From the NCBI RefSeq assembly GCF_022385335.1, contig NZ_CP092431.1, positions 4,650,001 to 4,714,000 on the forward strand: DNA of 64,000 nt, written 5' to 3'. The translations under genes and the position numbers were made by a program. Source of the DNA: Streptomyces deccanensis. Its GTDB lineage: Bacteria; Actinomycetota; Actinomycetes; Streptomycetales; Streptomycetaceae. Numbering within the stretch: position 1 is the stretch's first letter; every line of letters begins with the position of its first letter. The notes beneath the pieces are model-generated. The model saw only the letters and a list, made by a program, of their open reading frames with translations. It did not search any database and had not been told where the DNA came from. Positions 8,727 to 20,495 of this stretch are shown one piece after another.

Positions 8727-10295
8727 ATGCCCCCCGACGAGACAGCCGACGACCTCCCCCGCGCCGGGCGGCGCGAGTGGACCGGCCTCGCGCTGCTCGC
8801 CCTGCCCGCCATGCTCGTGTCGATGGACCTGACGGTGCTGCACCTGGCGGTACCCGCGCTCAGCGCCGAACTGCGCCCCAGCAGCGCCCAGCTGCTGTGG
8901 ATCGTCGACGTCTACGGATTCATGATCGCGGGCTTCCTGGTCCTGATGGGCACGCTGGGCGACCGGATCGGCCGCCGTCGGCTGCTGCTCCTGGGCGCGG
9001 CGGGATTCGGGGTCGCCTCGGTGCTCGCCGCGTTCGCCACCAGCCCCGGGGCGCTCATCGCGGCCCGCGCCCTGCTCGGCGTGTGCGGCGCGACGCTCGC
9101 CCCGTCCACCGTCGCGCTGATCCGCCACATGTTCCACGACCCCGGGCAACGGACCCGGGCCATCTCCCTGTGGTTCATGAGCTTCATGGCCGGCTCGGCG
9201 ATCGGGCCGCTGATCGGAGGCGCGCTGCTCGGGACCTTCTGGTGGGGCGCCGCCTTCCTCATCGGCGTCCCTGTGATGCTGCTTCTGCTCGTGGCGGGAC
9301 CGGCCCTGCTGCCCGAGTACCGCGACACCACGGCGACCGGGCGGCTCGACCTCACGAGTGCCCTGCTGGCGCTGGCGGCGGTGCTCAGCGGGATGTACGG
9401 CCTGAAGAAGGCAGCGGAGAGCGGTCCCGCGCCGGTTCCCGTGCTGGCGATGGCGGCCGGGGCGCTGGGCCTGCTGCTCTTCGTCCGACGGCAGCGCACA
9501 CTGCCGGACCCGCTGATCGACCTCGGTCTGTTCGCCGGGCGCACGGTGCGGGTCGCGCTGCTCGCCCTGACCGTCGGCGCGGTCGCCGTCGGCGGCATGG
9601 GGTATCTGGCCTCGCAGTACCTGCAACTCGTCCTCGACCTCACGCCGTTCGAGGCCGGCCTGTGGACCCTGCCGCCGTTCCTGGTCGGCGTGGTGACGAC
9701 CATGCTCGCCCCGGCCCTGGCGAATCGGGTGCGGCAGGGGCCGGTGATCGCGGGCGGCATGACCTCGGCCGCGCTCGGCCTGGCCGTGCTGGCCCTGGCC
9801 GGGGGCGGCAGGGCGGAGCTCGGGATCGTGATCGGCGCGCTGGTGTGTCTCTTCGGCGGTGTCATGCCTGTGCTGGCCCTCGGTGTCGACGTGGTCGTTG
9901 GAGCGGCACCGCCCGAGCGCACGGGCGCCGCGTCCGCGATCTCCGAGACCACCCAGGAACTCGGCATCGCCCTCGGCATCGCGCTGCTCGGCAGCTGCGC
10001 GACATTCGTGTACCGGCGCGGCATGGAGGACGTGCTCGCCGATTCCGCGGGACGGTCCGAGGCGGCCGACACCGCACGGGCCACGATGGGCGGCGCCAAG
10101 GGCGCGGCGGCCGACCTGCCCGCCGACGTCCTGGCGGCGGCCGGCCAGGCCTTCACCGACGGCCTGCGCGTGGCGGCGGGGGCGGGCGCGGCCCTGCTGC
10201 TCTGCGGTGCCGTCGTGGCCGCGGCCGTACTCCGCCGGGTACCGCGGCACAGCGCGCCCGCGGATCACCGGGACCAGAGCACGGTCCGCACCTGA
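8727..10295 (+). CDS. MFS drug exporter, DHA2 (14-helix) family
   Basis: A 522-residue transporter of the EmrB/QacA type. It has the motif A region GTLGDRIGRRRLLL after helix 2 and the family start MDLTVLHLAVPAL, where DHA2 proteins often carry LDxTIVNVALP. About 14 hydrophobic segments are visible. ATG 8727 is preceded by GAAGGAGA. It probably exports the finished product and gives self-resistance. A second exporter of another family lies at 11967. Confidence 0.9.
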   Translation: MPPDETADDLPRAGRREWTGLALLALPAMLVSMDLTVLHLAVPALSAELRPSSAQLLWIVDVYGFMIAGFLVLMGTLGDRIGRRRLLLLGAAGFGVASVLAAFATSPGALIAARALLGVCGATLAPSTVALIRHMFHDPGQRTRAISLWFMSFMAGSAIGPLIGGALLGTFWWGAAFLIGVPVMLLLLVAGPALLPEYRDTTATGRLDLTSALLALAAVLSGMYGLKKAAESGPAPVPVLAMAAGALGLLLFVRRQRTLPDPLIDLGLFAGRTVRVALLALTVGAVAVGGMGYLASQYLQLVLDLTPFEAGLWTLPPFLVGVVTTMLAPALANRVRQGPVIAGGMTSAALGLAVLALAGGGRAELGIVIGALVCLFGGVMPVLALGVDVVVGAAPPERTGAASAISETTQELGIALGIALLGSCATFVYRRGMEDVLADSAGRSEAADTARATMGGAKGAAADLPADVLAAAGQAFTDGLRVAAGAGAALLLCGAVVAAAVLRRVPRHSAPADHRDQSTVRT

Positions 10296-10524
10296 CGCCA
10301 CATCCACCGGACCCATGGCCCGACCGACCTGACCCGTCCCGACCCTTCCGAGCCCGTACGCGCGCCGCCTGTCCGAAGCCGGTACGCGCCGCCCCACCTG
10401 TCCGAAGCCCGCCTCCACCCCACCCACTAGCCCGGCGCCTCACGACAGAGAACCCCGGACCCTGCCCACCCGAGCCCCCGTCCGCACCCACCCATCGCGC
10501 GCAGCGCGGAAGCTGGAGCCGATC

Positions 10525-11019
10525 ATGCCCTTGTCCGAGACGAAACCCGCGCTCCCGACTGTCCGTACGTCCACCGTCCCGGCCACCGACGAGAACGTCA
10601 CCCGGCTCGTCCACCGGCTGGAGGTCGGCGCGCTCCTGGACCGCTACCTCGTCGGCCTCGACGAGCGGCGGACCGACGACGACTGGGCCGCGTCCTTGTT
10701 CACGGCCGACGCCTGCGTGGAGTTCCCGATGGCCCGGCACGAGGGGATCGAGGGGCTGGCGGAGTTCCACCGCACGGCGATGGCGAAGTTCGCGCGCACG
10801 CAGCACCTGAACTCCGGCGCGGTCGTGGATCTCGGCGACGGCCACGCCACCGTGCGCGCCAACCTGATCTCGACGCAGGTCCTGCCGTCCGAGGCCCTGT
10901 TCACCACGGGAACCTCCGCCCACGGCGAGGCCCGCCTTGACGAGGACGGATGGCGCTTCAGCCACCTCTCCTTCCGGCTCGTGTGGTCCACCGGAGAGCC
11001 CCCGGTGCCCCGCACCTGA
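10525..11019 (+). CDS. SnoaL-like (NTF2 fold) protein
   Basis: A 164-residue NTF2-like protein (about 35-155) with an unstructured N-terminal tail. The pattern LLDRYLVGLDERRTDDDWAA followed by FTADACVEFP resembles SnoaL_4/dehydratase-type proteins rather than the ester-cyclase SnoaL at 6956. Members act as cyclases, dehydratases or isomerases. ATG 10525 follows CTGGAG. A 229-bp gap upstream (10296-10524), with a short direct repeat around CCTGTCCGAAGCC, may hold its own promoter. Confidence 0.75.
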   Translation: MPLSETKPALPTVRTSTVPATDENVTRLVHRLEVGALLDRYLVGLDERRTDDDWAASLFTADACVEFPMARHEGIEGLAEFHRTAMAKFARTQHLNSGAVVDLGDGHATVRANLISTQVLPSEALFTTGTSAHGEARLDEDGWRFSHLSFRLVWSTGEPPVPRT

Positions 11020-11052
11020 CCGCTCGACGGCGCCGACGCCCCCAGGAGACCC

Positions 11053-11973
11053 ATGTCCAGCCCCACCCGCCGGACCTCCGCGTCCGTCCCCACCGCGCCC
11101 GGCCTGTCCCCCGGCGTGCGCCGCGTCACCCTGGACGCCTCCGGCGTCCCCCTGTCGGCCCTGCTCGCCGAGCCGACCGGTGGCCTGCCCCGCGCCGCGG
11201 TCGTCGCGCTGCACGGCGGCGGCATGACGGCCGGCTACTTCGACGGCCAGGCCCGCCCCGACCTGTCCCTGCTCACCCTTGGGGCGCGCCTGGGCCTGAC
11301 CGTCCTCGCCGTCGACCGCCCGGGCTACGGCGCCTCCGCCCCTGTCTTCCCCGACGGGCAGACTCTCACCGAGCAGTCCATGACCCTGCGTGCGGCCCTG
11401 GACGACTTCGCCGGGCGGTACGAGACGGGCGGCGGCCTCTTCCTCCTCGCCCACTCCTACGGCGGCAAACTCGCCCTGACCGCCGCCGCCGACGACGACC
11501 GGGGCAGGCTGCTTGGCCTGGACGTGTCGGGCTGCGGACACCGTTACGCCGTACCCGAGAAGGACCTCCCGGGCGCGGACGGACGCGTGCGCCCGCAGCG
11601 CAGCTGGGGACCTCCGGGCTTGTATCCCCCCGGCACCTTCAGCCTCAGCCAGGGCCTGGTCGCCCCGATGCCCGCCCGGGAAGTCGCCGAACTCCCGCGC
11701 TGGCCACGGGTCTTTCCCGAGGTCGCGGCCCGGGTACGGGTGCCGGTCCGACTGACCTTCGCCGAGTATGAGTCGCTGTGGCGCCACGACGACGAGGCCG
11801 TCGCCGGACTCCGAGCGCTGCTGGCCGCTCCCCGGGTGGTGGTCGACCGACTCGGCGCAGCGGGGCACAACATCAGCCTCGGCCTGGCCGCCCGCGCCTA
11901 CCACCTGCGGGCGCTGGCCTTCCTGGAGGAGTGCCTGGCGCGGCGGCCCGAGGCGGCGACCGCACCGTGCTGA
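11053..11973 (+). CDS. Alpha/beta hydrolase
   Basis: A 306-residue serine hydrolase-fold protein. The oxyanion strand is ALHGGG, the nucleophile elbow is AHSYGG with Ser135, and the C-terminal histidine is likely His272 in AAGHN. AGGAG precedes the ATG. Its last 7 nt overlap the next start (GTGCTGA), implying translational coupling with the exporter at 11967. Hydrolases in this position release or edit intermediates, or cyclise them; the role here is open. Confidence 0.85.
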   Translation: MSSPTRRTSASVPTAPGLSPGVRRVTLDASGVPLSALLAEPTGGLPRAAVVALHGGGMTAGYFDGQARPDLSLLTLGARLGLTVLAVDRPGYGASAPVFPDGQTLTEQSMTLRAALDDFAGRYETGGGLFLLAHSYGGKLALTAAADDDRGRLLGLDVSGCGHRYAVPEKDLPGADGRVRPQRSWGPPGLYPPGTFSLSQGLVAPMPAREVAELPRWPRVFPEVAARVRVPVRLTFAEYESLWRHDDEAVAGLRALLAAPRVVVDRLGAAGHNISLGLAARAYHLRALAFLEECLARRPEAATAPC

Positions 11974-13244
11974 CCGACCGCAGGCCGGCCACCGGACGGT
12001 TCGGCCCCGCCGGGATGTTCCGGTCCCTGTCCGTGCGCAACTTCCGGCTCTTCGCCGCCGGGCAGGTCCTGTCCGTCGCCGGCACCTGGATGATGATCAC
12101 GGCCCAGGACTGGCTCGTGCTGGCGCTGACCGACGACTCGGCGACCGCCCTCGCCGCCGTCACCGCCCTGCAGTTCGCCCCTCTGATGCTGTTCACCCTC
12201 CACGGCGGCCGACTCGCAGACCGCCACGACAAGCGCCTGCTGCTCATCGCCGCCAACCTGGCCTCGGGCGCCATGGCCGCGGCACTGGGCGTGCTGGTGC
12301 TGTCAGGAACGGTCCGGCTGTGGCACGTCTGGCTGTTCGCCCTGGGACTCGGGGCCGTGAACGCCGTCGAGGTGCCCACCCGGATGTCCTTCGTCGGCGA
12401 GATGGTGGGAGCCGAGCTGCTGCCCAACGCGTCGGCGCTCAGCGCGGCGTACTTCAACGTCGCCCGGGTTGTCGGCCCGGCCGTTGCCGGGCCGCTGATC
12501 GGCGCGGCCGGCACCGGGTCGGTCATGCTGCTCAACGCGGCCAGCTACCTGGCCACCGTCGCGGGCCTGCACCGGATGCGTCCGGCCGAGCTGCACCGGG
12601 CGGACGAGCCGGGCAGCCGCCCCCGGATCCTCGACGGTTTGCGGCATGTAACGGGCCGCCAGGACCTGCTGCTGCCCATGGCGCTGGTCGCGGTGGTCGG
12701 TATGTTCGGGCTCAACTTCCAGCTGACCCTGCCGCTGATGGCCAAGACCGTGTTCCACTCGGACGCCGCCGCCTTCGGGTTGCTGACGACCGCGTTCGCC
12801 GCGGGATCGCTGCTGGCCGCGCTGGCCACCACCGCACGTCGCGGGCGCCCCTCCAGCCGTACGGTGATCGTCTCGGCGTTCGCGTTCGGACTGCTCACCA
12901 CCGCTGCGGGCGGTGCGCCCGGGCCGTCCGCCGCCGCCCTGCCGGTGGCGCTCACCGGCTTCGCCGCCGTCTACTTCGCCCAGGCCGCGAACCACCGCAT
13001 CCAGCTCGGCAGCGACCCGCGCTACCGGGGCCGGGTCATGGCCCTCTACACCCTCGTACTCCAGGGCTCCACACCTCTGGGCGCCCTCGTGGTCGGCCGG
13101 CTCTCCCAGGAGTTCGGCGCCCGCTCCGGCCTCTACGCGGGCGGCCTCGCGTCCCTGGCTGCGGCGGTCCTCGCGTACGCAGTCCAGCGCGCCCGTCCGG
13201 CGTACGACGGCCCCGGCGAGAGGCAGGTCCCCCATGACGGCTGA
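11967..13244 (+). CDS. MFS transporter (MFS_3, enterobactin-exporter type)
   Basis: A 425-residue, 12-helix transporter. The opening FRSLSVRNFRLFAAGQVLSVAGTWMM and the loop LADRHDKRLLL are typical of MFS_3 exporters. GTG 11967 is the first start after the hydrolase active region and overlaps the hydrolase stop by 7 nt. Its own end overlaps the phosphopantetheinyl transferase start by 11 nt, so hydrolase, exporter and transferase are co-translated. It is probably a second efflux route for the product. Confidence 0.88.
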   Translation: MLTDRRPATGRFGPAGMFRSLSVRNFRLFAAGQVLSVAGTWMMITAQDWLVLALTDDSATALAAVTALQFAPLMLFTLHGGRLADRHDKRLLLIAANLASGAMAAALGVLVLSGTVRLWHVWLFALGLGAVNAVEVPTRMSFVGEMVGAELLPNASALSAAYFNVARVVGPAVAGPLIGAAGTGSVMLLNAASYLATVAGLHRMRPAELHRADEPGSRPRILDGLRHVTGRQDLLLPMALVAVVGMFGLNFQLTLPLMAKTVFHSDAAAFGLLTTAFAAGSLLAALATTARRGRPSSRTVIVSAFAFGLLTTAAGGAPGPSAAALPVALTGFAAVYFAQAANHRIQLGSDPRYRGRVMALYTLVLQGSTPLGALVVGRLSQEFGARSGLYAGGLASLAAAVLAYAVQRARPAYDGPGERQVPHDG

Positions 13245-14073
13245 GCCTCTCGGCGGCCCCCGGCGCGGCCCGCTCCCCGGCCACCGTGTCGTGCCGCCGG
13301 CCCCGGCGCGCGTCCTCGGGCCCGCGCAGGTGCATCTATGGGCGTCGTACGTCCCCTGGACGGACGACGCCCGTCCGTCCCTGCCGACCGGCGAACTCGA
13401 CGCGCGGGAACGGAAGCGGGCCGCCGCCTTCGTGCGCGGGCGGGACCGGCTGCGGTACGTGTCGGCGCATCTGGCGCTGCGCCGGGTGCTCGCCGTGTAC
13501 CTGGGGACCGAGCCCGCCCGGGTGGTGTTCGGCAGGGACCCGTGCCCCCGCTGCGGGGGGCCGCACGGCCGGCCGGTGCTGCCGGGCAGCCCGCCGCCGC
13601 TGCACTTCTCCCTCTCGCACAGCCATGGCCGCGCGCTCGTCGCGCTCGCCGGGGTGCCGGTGGGAGCCGATGTCCAGCGCGTGCCGTCGCCGGAGGCCGC
13701 CGAGCTGTGCCTGGCCGCGCTGCACTTACGGGAGCGGCGGGAGCTCACCGGACTGCCGCCGAGCGAGCGCCCCGCCGAATTCGCGCGGGTGTGGGCCCGC
13801 AAGGAGGCGTACCTCAAGGGTCTGGGCACGGGGCTCGCGCGCGGGCCCGGCACCGACTATCTGGGCGGCGACCTCCGCGCCCGCCCCGCCGGATGGCTCG
13901 TCGCCGACGTGCCCGGCGCTCCCGGCCATGCCACCGCCGTGGCGCTGCACACCCGTACCGACCACCTGGCGACCCTGTGGGCGCTGCCCCTCGAGTCCCT
14001 GCACACCGACGACGCCGCCGAGCTGATCACCGCCGCCGTGCCCGCCTGGCGCAGCACCGTCCGCGCACAGTGA
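13234..14073 (+). CDS. 4'-Phosphopantetheinyl transferase, Sfp type
   Basis: A 279-residue Sfp-type enzyme that would convert apo carrier proteins to the holo form using CoA. It carries GADVQ with Asp146 and the WARKEAYLKG motif with Lys190-Glu191. The third Mg2+-site residue, Glu109 in Sfp, appears as Gln148 here. A small Cys pair (CPRCGG) sits before the core. The length is above the usual 225-250 because of the N-terminal extension. GAGAGG lies about 11 nt before ATG 13234. A cluster-borne copy argues for a carrier-protein pathway next door. Confidence 0.9.
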   Translation: MTAEPLGGPRRGPLPGHRVVPPAPARVLGPAQVHLWASYVPWTDDARPSLPTGELDARERKRAAAFVRGRDRLRYVSAHLALRRVLAVYLGTEPARVVFGRDPCPRCGGPHGRPVLPGSPPPLHFSLSHSHGRALVALAGVPVGADVQRVPSPEAAELCLAALHLRERRELTGLPPSERPAEFARVWARKEAYLKGLGTGLARGPGTDYLGGDLRARPAGWLVADVPGAPGHATAVALHTRTDHLATLWALPLESLHTDDAAELITAAVPAWRSTVRAQ

Positions 14074-14135
14074 CCGGCATCGGAAGCACAGGAACCCGCA
14101 CCGCAACCCGCACAGGAAAGTGAGGGAGAGACCCC

Positions 14136-15713
<1,578 letters not shown>

Positions 15714-15726
15714 CCGAGGAGCGACC

Positions 15727-15948
15727 ATGCAGGACATCCGGGAGACGTCGGTGCTCCGCGTGGAGAAGGGCAGCCCGAGCCCGGAGGAGCTGGCCGCGAT
15801 CACCGCGGTGCTCCTCGCCCGCACCACCACCACGACCGGCCCGTACGACACCTCCCGCCGCCCCCGGCCCCGGCCCCGGGCGACCTGGACCCGCCCGGAG
15901 CGCACGCCCGGCTTCCAGGGCCCGCGCACCTGGCGCACCGGCGCCTGA
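15727..15948 (+). CDS. Acyl-CoA carboxylase epsilon subunit
   Basis: A 73-residue protein starting 13 nt after the beta subunit. The N-terminal half (SVLRVEKGSPSPEELAAITAVL) matches actinobacterial AccE/PccE epsilon subunits, small proteins that stabilise the alpha-beta complex and raise its activity. The C-terminal half is basic and Pro-rich, as usual. GAGGAGCG precedes ATG 15727. This is the last intact gene of the left-hand cluster. Confidence 0.85.
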   Translation: MQDIRETSVLRVEKGSPSPEELAAITAVLLARTTTTTGPYDTSRRPRPRPRATWTRPERTPGFQGPRTWRTGA

Positions 15949-15957
15949 CGTCTCGTC

Positions 15958-16032
15958 ATCCCGAACTGCCGGGTCGGGCACCGGGTGCGCACGTGGGAGC
16001 CGGAGCCGCTGCGCTGGCTGGGCGCCACTGAG
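15958..16032 (+). pseudogene. Fragment of a FAD oxidoreductase C terminus
   Basis: The plus-strand frame through 15985 reads HRVRTWEPEPLRWLG. The intact FAD oxidoreductase at 55524 has HRVRKWEPEPLRWVG near its C terminus, so 13 of 15 residues agree. There is no upstream domain and no stop where the parent gene would end. I read it as a relic of a related oxidoreductase left at the edge of the cluster. Confidence 0.5.
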
Positions 16033-16099
16033 CGGCCGGCCTGCCCGAGGACGTCCGTCCGTCGCCGCGTGGCCTGTGCGGCCGACTCAGGTGGTGTCG

Positions 16100-16241
16100 T
16101 GTTGTTTTTTGCCGTGTGCACCGAACCGAAGGACGGCCGGTACCGGCGGACCGAGTCCCACCGGTGGGCGCGACCGTCGAGATCCCGGCGCCCCTGAGCA
16201 TCACGCTCGATGCCGAGAAGCTCAAGGACTACGCCGACTGA
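16100..16241 (+). pseudogene. Fragment resembling a Uma2-family nuclease C terminus, frameshifted
   Basis: One frame reads CTEPKDGRYRRTES; then, after a shift near 16164, a second frame reads VGATVEIPAPLSITLD and runs to TGA at 16239. The two halves together resemble the C terminus of Uma2 (DUF820) restriction-endonuclease-fold proteins, which commonly end in this kind of strand. The upstream body is missing. Together with the neighbouring fragment it accounts for most of the 340-bp stretch between the carboxylase genes and the SOD-like gene. Confidence 0.4.
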
Positions 16242-16288
16242 CCACTACCGGCTACCGGCCGCGCCCGCGGGTTCCCTGCGGGAGACTC

Positions 16289-16927
16289 CTACTTGAACGG
16301 CACGTTCACGCAGGCCAGCCGCGCCCCGGCCGTCCCCGCGTGACCCTCGTGCGTGGAGGTGGCCGCCGCGTGCAGGACCACCGACCGGGCCCCGCCGTCC
16401 CGGAACCGCCAGTCGACGGCGGCGATCGAACGCGCCGAACCGTCCTTGTTGGTCCGCACGTCCAGCCACACCTCGTTCTCGGGGTTGGCGTACGCGGGGT
16501 CGACGGACGGCTGCTTCGGGTCCAGCTCGTCCTGGTAGTGCGGCCCGGCGTCGGCGGGCAGCTCGCCGCAGGGCTTGGTGTGGACGTGGGCGCCGTAGAC
16601 ACGGTTCGCGGCGAGGTCCCGCAGCCGCAGCTCGATCCGCGTACCGCCGTCGCGCCGCAGCTCCTCCTTGACCTGCACCCGCCCGGCGACCGGCACCAGC
16701 GCGGTGTCGTAGGTGACGGCGGGCGCCACGTCGGCGGTGGCGGCCGGGGCGAACACCGTCTTCACGACGACCTTCGCCACCGGCGCCTTCTTCTCGGCCG
16801 TCGTCTTCTCGACCGTCTCGCTGGCGCCCGCGTTCGCGGCGACGCCGAGGCCGCCGGCGATCGCCGCGACGACGGCACCGGCCGCGATGAACCGCTTGTG
16901 CTTGAGGGTGAGCTTGTGTCGTGCCAT
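16289..16927 (-). CDS. Secreted Cu/Zn superoxide dismutase-family protein
   Basis: A 212-residue exported protein with a signal peptide (basic MARHKLTLKHKRF, then a hydrophobic stretch ending ANAGA). The SOD-like domain has the copper-site strand YGAHVHT, AGPHY and SVVLHA, and ends GARLACVNV. The second zinc-site histidines and the Asp expected after AGPHY are not evident, so it may be copper-only. It would detoxify superoxide outside the cell. It is transcribed away from the OYE gene side, with a long inverted repeat upstream. Confidence 0.8.
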   Translation of the reverse strand: MARHKLTLKHKRFIAAGAVVAAIAGGLGVAANAGASETVEKTTAEKKAPVAKVVVKTVFAPAATADVAPAVTYDTALVPVAGRVQVKEELRRDGGTRIELRLRDLAANRVYGAHVHTKPCGELPADAGPHYQDELDPKQPSVDPAYANPENEVWLDVRTNKDGSARSIAAVDWRFRDGGARSVVLHAAATSTHEGHAGTAGARLACVNVPFK

Positions 16928-16979
16928 GGGATCTCGTCCGATTCGTGGGGGAAGGGGACCATCATGGGATGATCAGCAC

Positions 16980-17026
16980 GTCGGCGCCCCAACTACCGGT
17001 GTTATCAACGGAGTTGGGGCGCCGAC
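16980..17026. repeat. 15-bp perfect inverted repeat
   Basis: Arms 16980-16994 and 17012-17026 are exact complements around a 17-nt loop. It lies upstream of the SOD-like gene and downstream of the OYE gene, both leftward. It could terminate the OYE transcript, although no T-run follows, or serve as an operator. Confidence 0.6.
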
Positions 17027-17126
17027 GGCGCTGTGCCACGACACTACAACGACACATATGACGGAATTGGCTCGCTACCGCCGGGTACTGGGGAGACTTG
17101 GCGAAAGATCCCCGGCGTGGCGGCGG

Positions 17127-17160
17127 CTCACCCGGCGGTGACTCACCCGGCGGTGACTCA
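17127..17160. repeat. 15-bp tandem duplication at a gene end
   Basis: The unit CTCACCCGGCGGTGA occurs twice in a row (17127-17141, 17142-17156). The first four bases of a third copy (17157-17160) include the stop codon of the OYE gene. It looks like replication slippage at the 3' end. Confidence 0.7.
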
Positions 17161-18300
17161 GCTGAGCGAACCCAGCGCCGACGGCTCGAACGCCTTCAGC
17201 TCGTCGAAGCGGCCGTCGAGCACCTTCGCCGCCCACTCGGGGTCCTGGAGCAGCGCACGGCCCACGGCGACGAGGTCGAACTCCTCGGCCTCCAGCCCGT
17301 CCAGCAGATCGTCGATGGCCTTCGTCGACGCGTTCTCGCCGGCGAACGCGGCGAGGAACTCCCCGTCCAGGCCGACCGAGCCGACCGTGATGGTGGGCTT
17401 GCCGGTGAGCTTCTTCGTCCAGCCCGCGAGGTTCAGCTCGGAACCCTCGAACTCCGCCTGCCAGTAACGGCGCGTGGACGCGTGGAAGGCGTCGACACCG
17501 GCCGCCACCAGCGGGCTCAGCACCGCCTCCAGCTCCTTGGGCGTCTCCGCGAGGCGCGCGTCGTACGCCTCCTGCTTCCACTGCGAGTAGCGGAAGATGA
17601 CGGGGAAGTCTGCGGACACGGAGTCCCGTACGGCGGCCACGATCTCCGCCGCGAACTTCGTCCGGGCGACCGGGTCACCGCCGTAGGCGTCCGTACGGCG
17701 GTTGGTGCGCTCCCAGAGGAACTGGTCGACGAGGTAGCCGTGGGCGCCGTGGATCTCGACGCCGTCCATGCCGATGCGCTCGGCCTCGGCGGCGGACTTG
17801 GCGAAGGCCGCGATGACCTCGTCGATGTCGGCCTGGGTCATGGCCCGGCCGCCCTCGGCCGGGGTGCCGTCGACCCGCAGCCCGGACGGGCCGAACACGG
17901 GCGCGTCGGGGAAGAGCTTGCCCTGCTGCCGGACGGTCCCGATGTGCCACAGCTGCGGCACGATCGTGCCGCCCCCGGCGTGCACGGCCTCCACGACCTT
18001 CGCCCACCCCGCGAGCTGCTCCTCACCGGCGAACCGGGGCACCCGGTCGAGATCCCCCGCCGTCTCGTGCCCGACGTACGTCCCCTCGGTCACGATCAGC
18101 CCGACGCCCGCGGCCGCCCGGCGCCCGTAGTAGGAGGCCACGTCCGCCCCCGGCACGCCACCGGGCGAGAACGTCCGCGTCATGGGCGCCATCGCGATCC
18201 GGTTGGGGATGGTCAGCCCGTTGATCGTGACGGGCCGGGACAGGATCTCGGCGGCACGGGAGGTGGAACCAGTGGTGGGGGCGGTGGAAGCGGTGGTCAC
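17158..18300 (-). CDS. Old yellow enzyme family NADH:flavin oxidoreductase
   Basis: A 380-residue FMN-dependent ene-reductase. The beta-barrel start is RPVTINGLTIPNRIAMAPMTR, the substrate-binding motif is HGAHGYLVDQFLW (His in the H-x-x-H/N position), and NRRTDAYGG follows as in OYE/NemA proteins. It reduces activated C=C bonds of enones or nitro compounds. GTG 18300 is preferred because AGGAGT lies just upstream; an upstream in-frame ATG would add a basic tail with no ribosome site. Confidence 0.9.
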   Translation of the reverse strand: MTTASTAPTTGSTSRAAEILSRPVTINGLTIPNRIAMAPMTRTFSPGGVPGADVASYYGRRAAAGVGLIVTEGTYVGHETAGDLDRVPRFAGEEQLAGWAKVVEAVHAGGGTIVPQLWHIGTVRQQGKLFPDAPVFGPSGLRVDGTPAEGGRAMTQADIDEVIAAFAKSAAEAERIGMDGVEIHGAHGYLVDQFLWERTNRRTDAYGGDPVARTKFAAEIVAAVRDSVSADFPVIFRYSQWKQEAYDARLAETPKELEAVLSPLVAAGVDAFHASTRRYWQAEFEGSELNLAGWTKKLTGKPTITVGSVGLDGEFLAAFAGENASTKAIDDLLDGLEAEEFDLVAVGRALLQDPEWAAKVLDGRFDELKAFEPSALGSLS

Positions 18301-18438
18301 GTGGGGACTCCTGAGAAGGGGAGACGAGAGCGGGATGCATTCCATGCGCACGCATATAGCGGTGCCTCCTCGCACAACCGCCCCTCCTCGCACGGAATTC
18401 CGCCGCCGCACCCCCGTCCGCTGTGACCCCGGACACGC

Positions 18439-18480
18439 CCGAGGGCGGCACCCCCTGCGTCCAGGGGGTGCCGCCCTCGG
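18439..18480 (-). terminator. groEL terminator
   Basis: A perfect 19-bp stem (18439-18457 with 18462-18480) closes a 4-nt loop, 30 nt after the groEL stop on the leftward strand. It has no T-tract, which is common in Streptomyces. Confidence 0.8.
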
Positions 18481-18510
18481 TACTGAAGGACGGTGATCGA
18501 CCGGGGTCGA

Positions 18511-20241
<1,731 letters not shown>

Positions 20242-20259
20242 TCACCGACCCGGTCCTCG

Positions 20260-20286
20260 TTGTCACTCTCACCTTCAGAGTGCTAA
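20260..20286 (-). promoter_or_regulatory. CIRCE operator, proximal (HrcA site)
   Basis: On the leftward strand this reads TTAGCACTC, nine bases, GAGTGACAA: one mismatch to the consensus inverted repeat. It lies upstream of groEL, where HrcA binds to repress. Confidence 0.9.
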
Positions 20287-20295
20287 CGCCAATGA

Positions 20296-20322
20296 TTAGC
20301 ACTCGGCATGGTCGAGTGCAAG
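20296..20322 (-). promoter_or_regulatory. CIRCE operator, distal (HrcA site)
   Basis: A second CIRCE nine bases further upstream: CTTGCACTC, nine bases, GAGTGCTAA on the leftward strand. One half is perfect and the other has two mismatches. The pair should allow cooperative HrcA repression. Confidence 0.8.
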
Positions 20323-20414
20323 CGGCTCTCGATGATCCGCAGGTGAACGCGCCCGCGCGCGCCCCGTCGGCGGCACCCCGGGCCGGCCGCGGCCGGGTAC
20401 GGCCGGGCACACGA

Positions 20415-20449
20415 GAGGGCTCGCACCCCGGTGCGGGGTGCGAGCCCTC
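20415..20449 (-). terminator. Terminator of the cold-shock gene
   Basis: A perfect 16-bp stem (20415-20430 with 20434-20449) with a 3-nt loop lies 46 nt after the stop of the cold-shock gene. Confidence 0.8.
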
Positions 20450-20495
20450 CTATGAAGAACGAAGAACGTCGCTGCGTGGAACCCGGCGCGTTACT

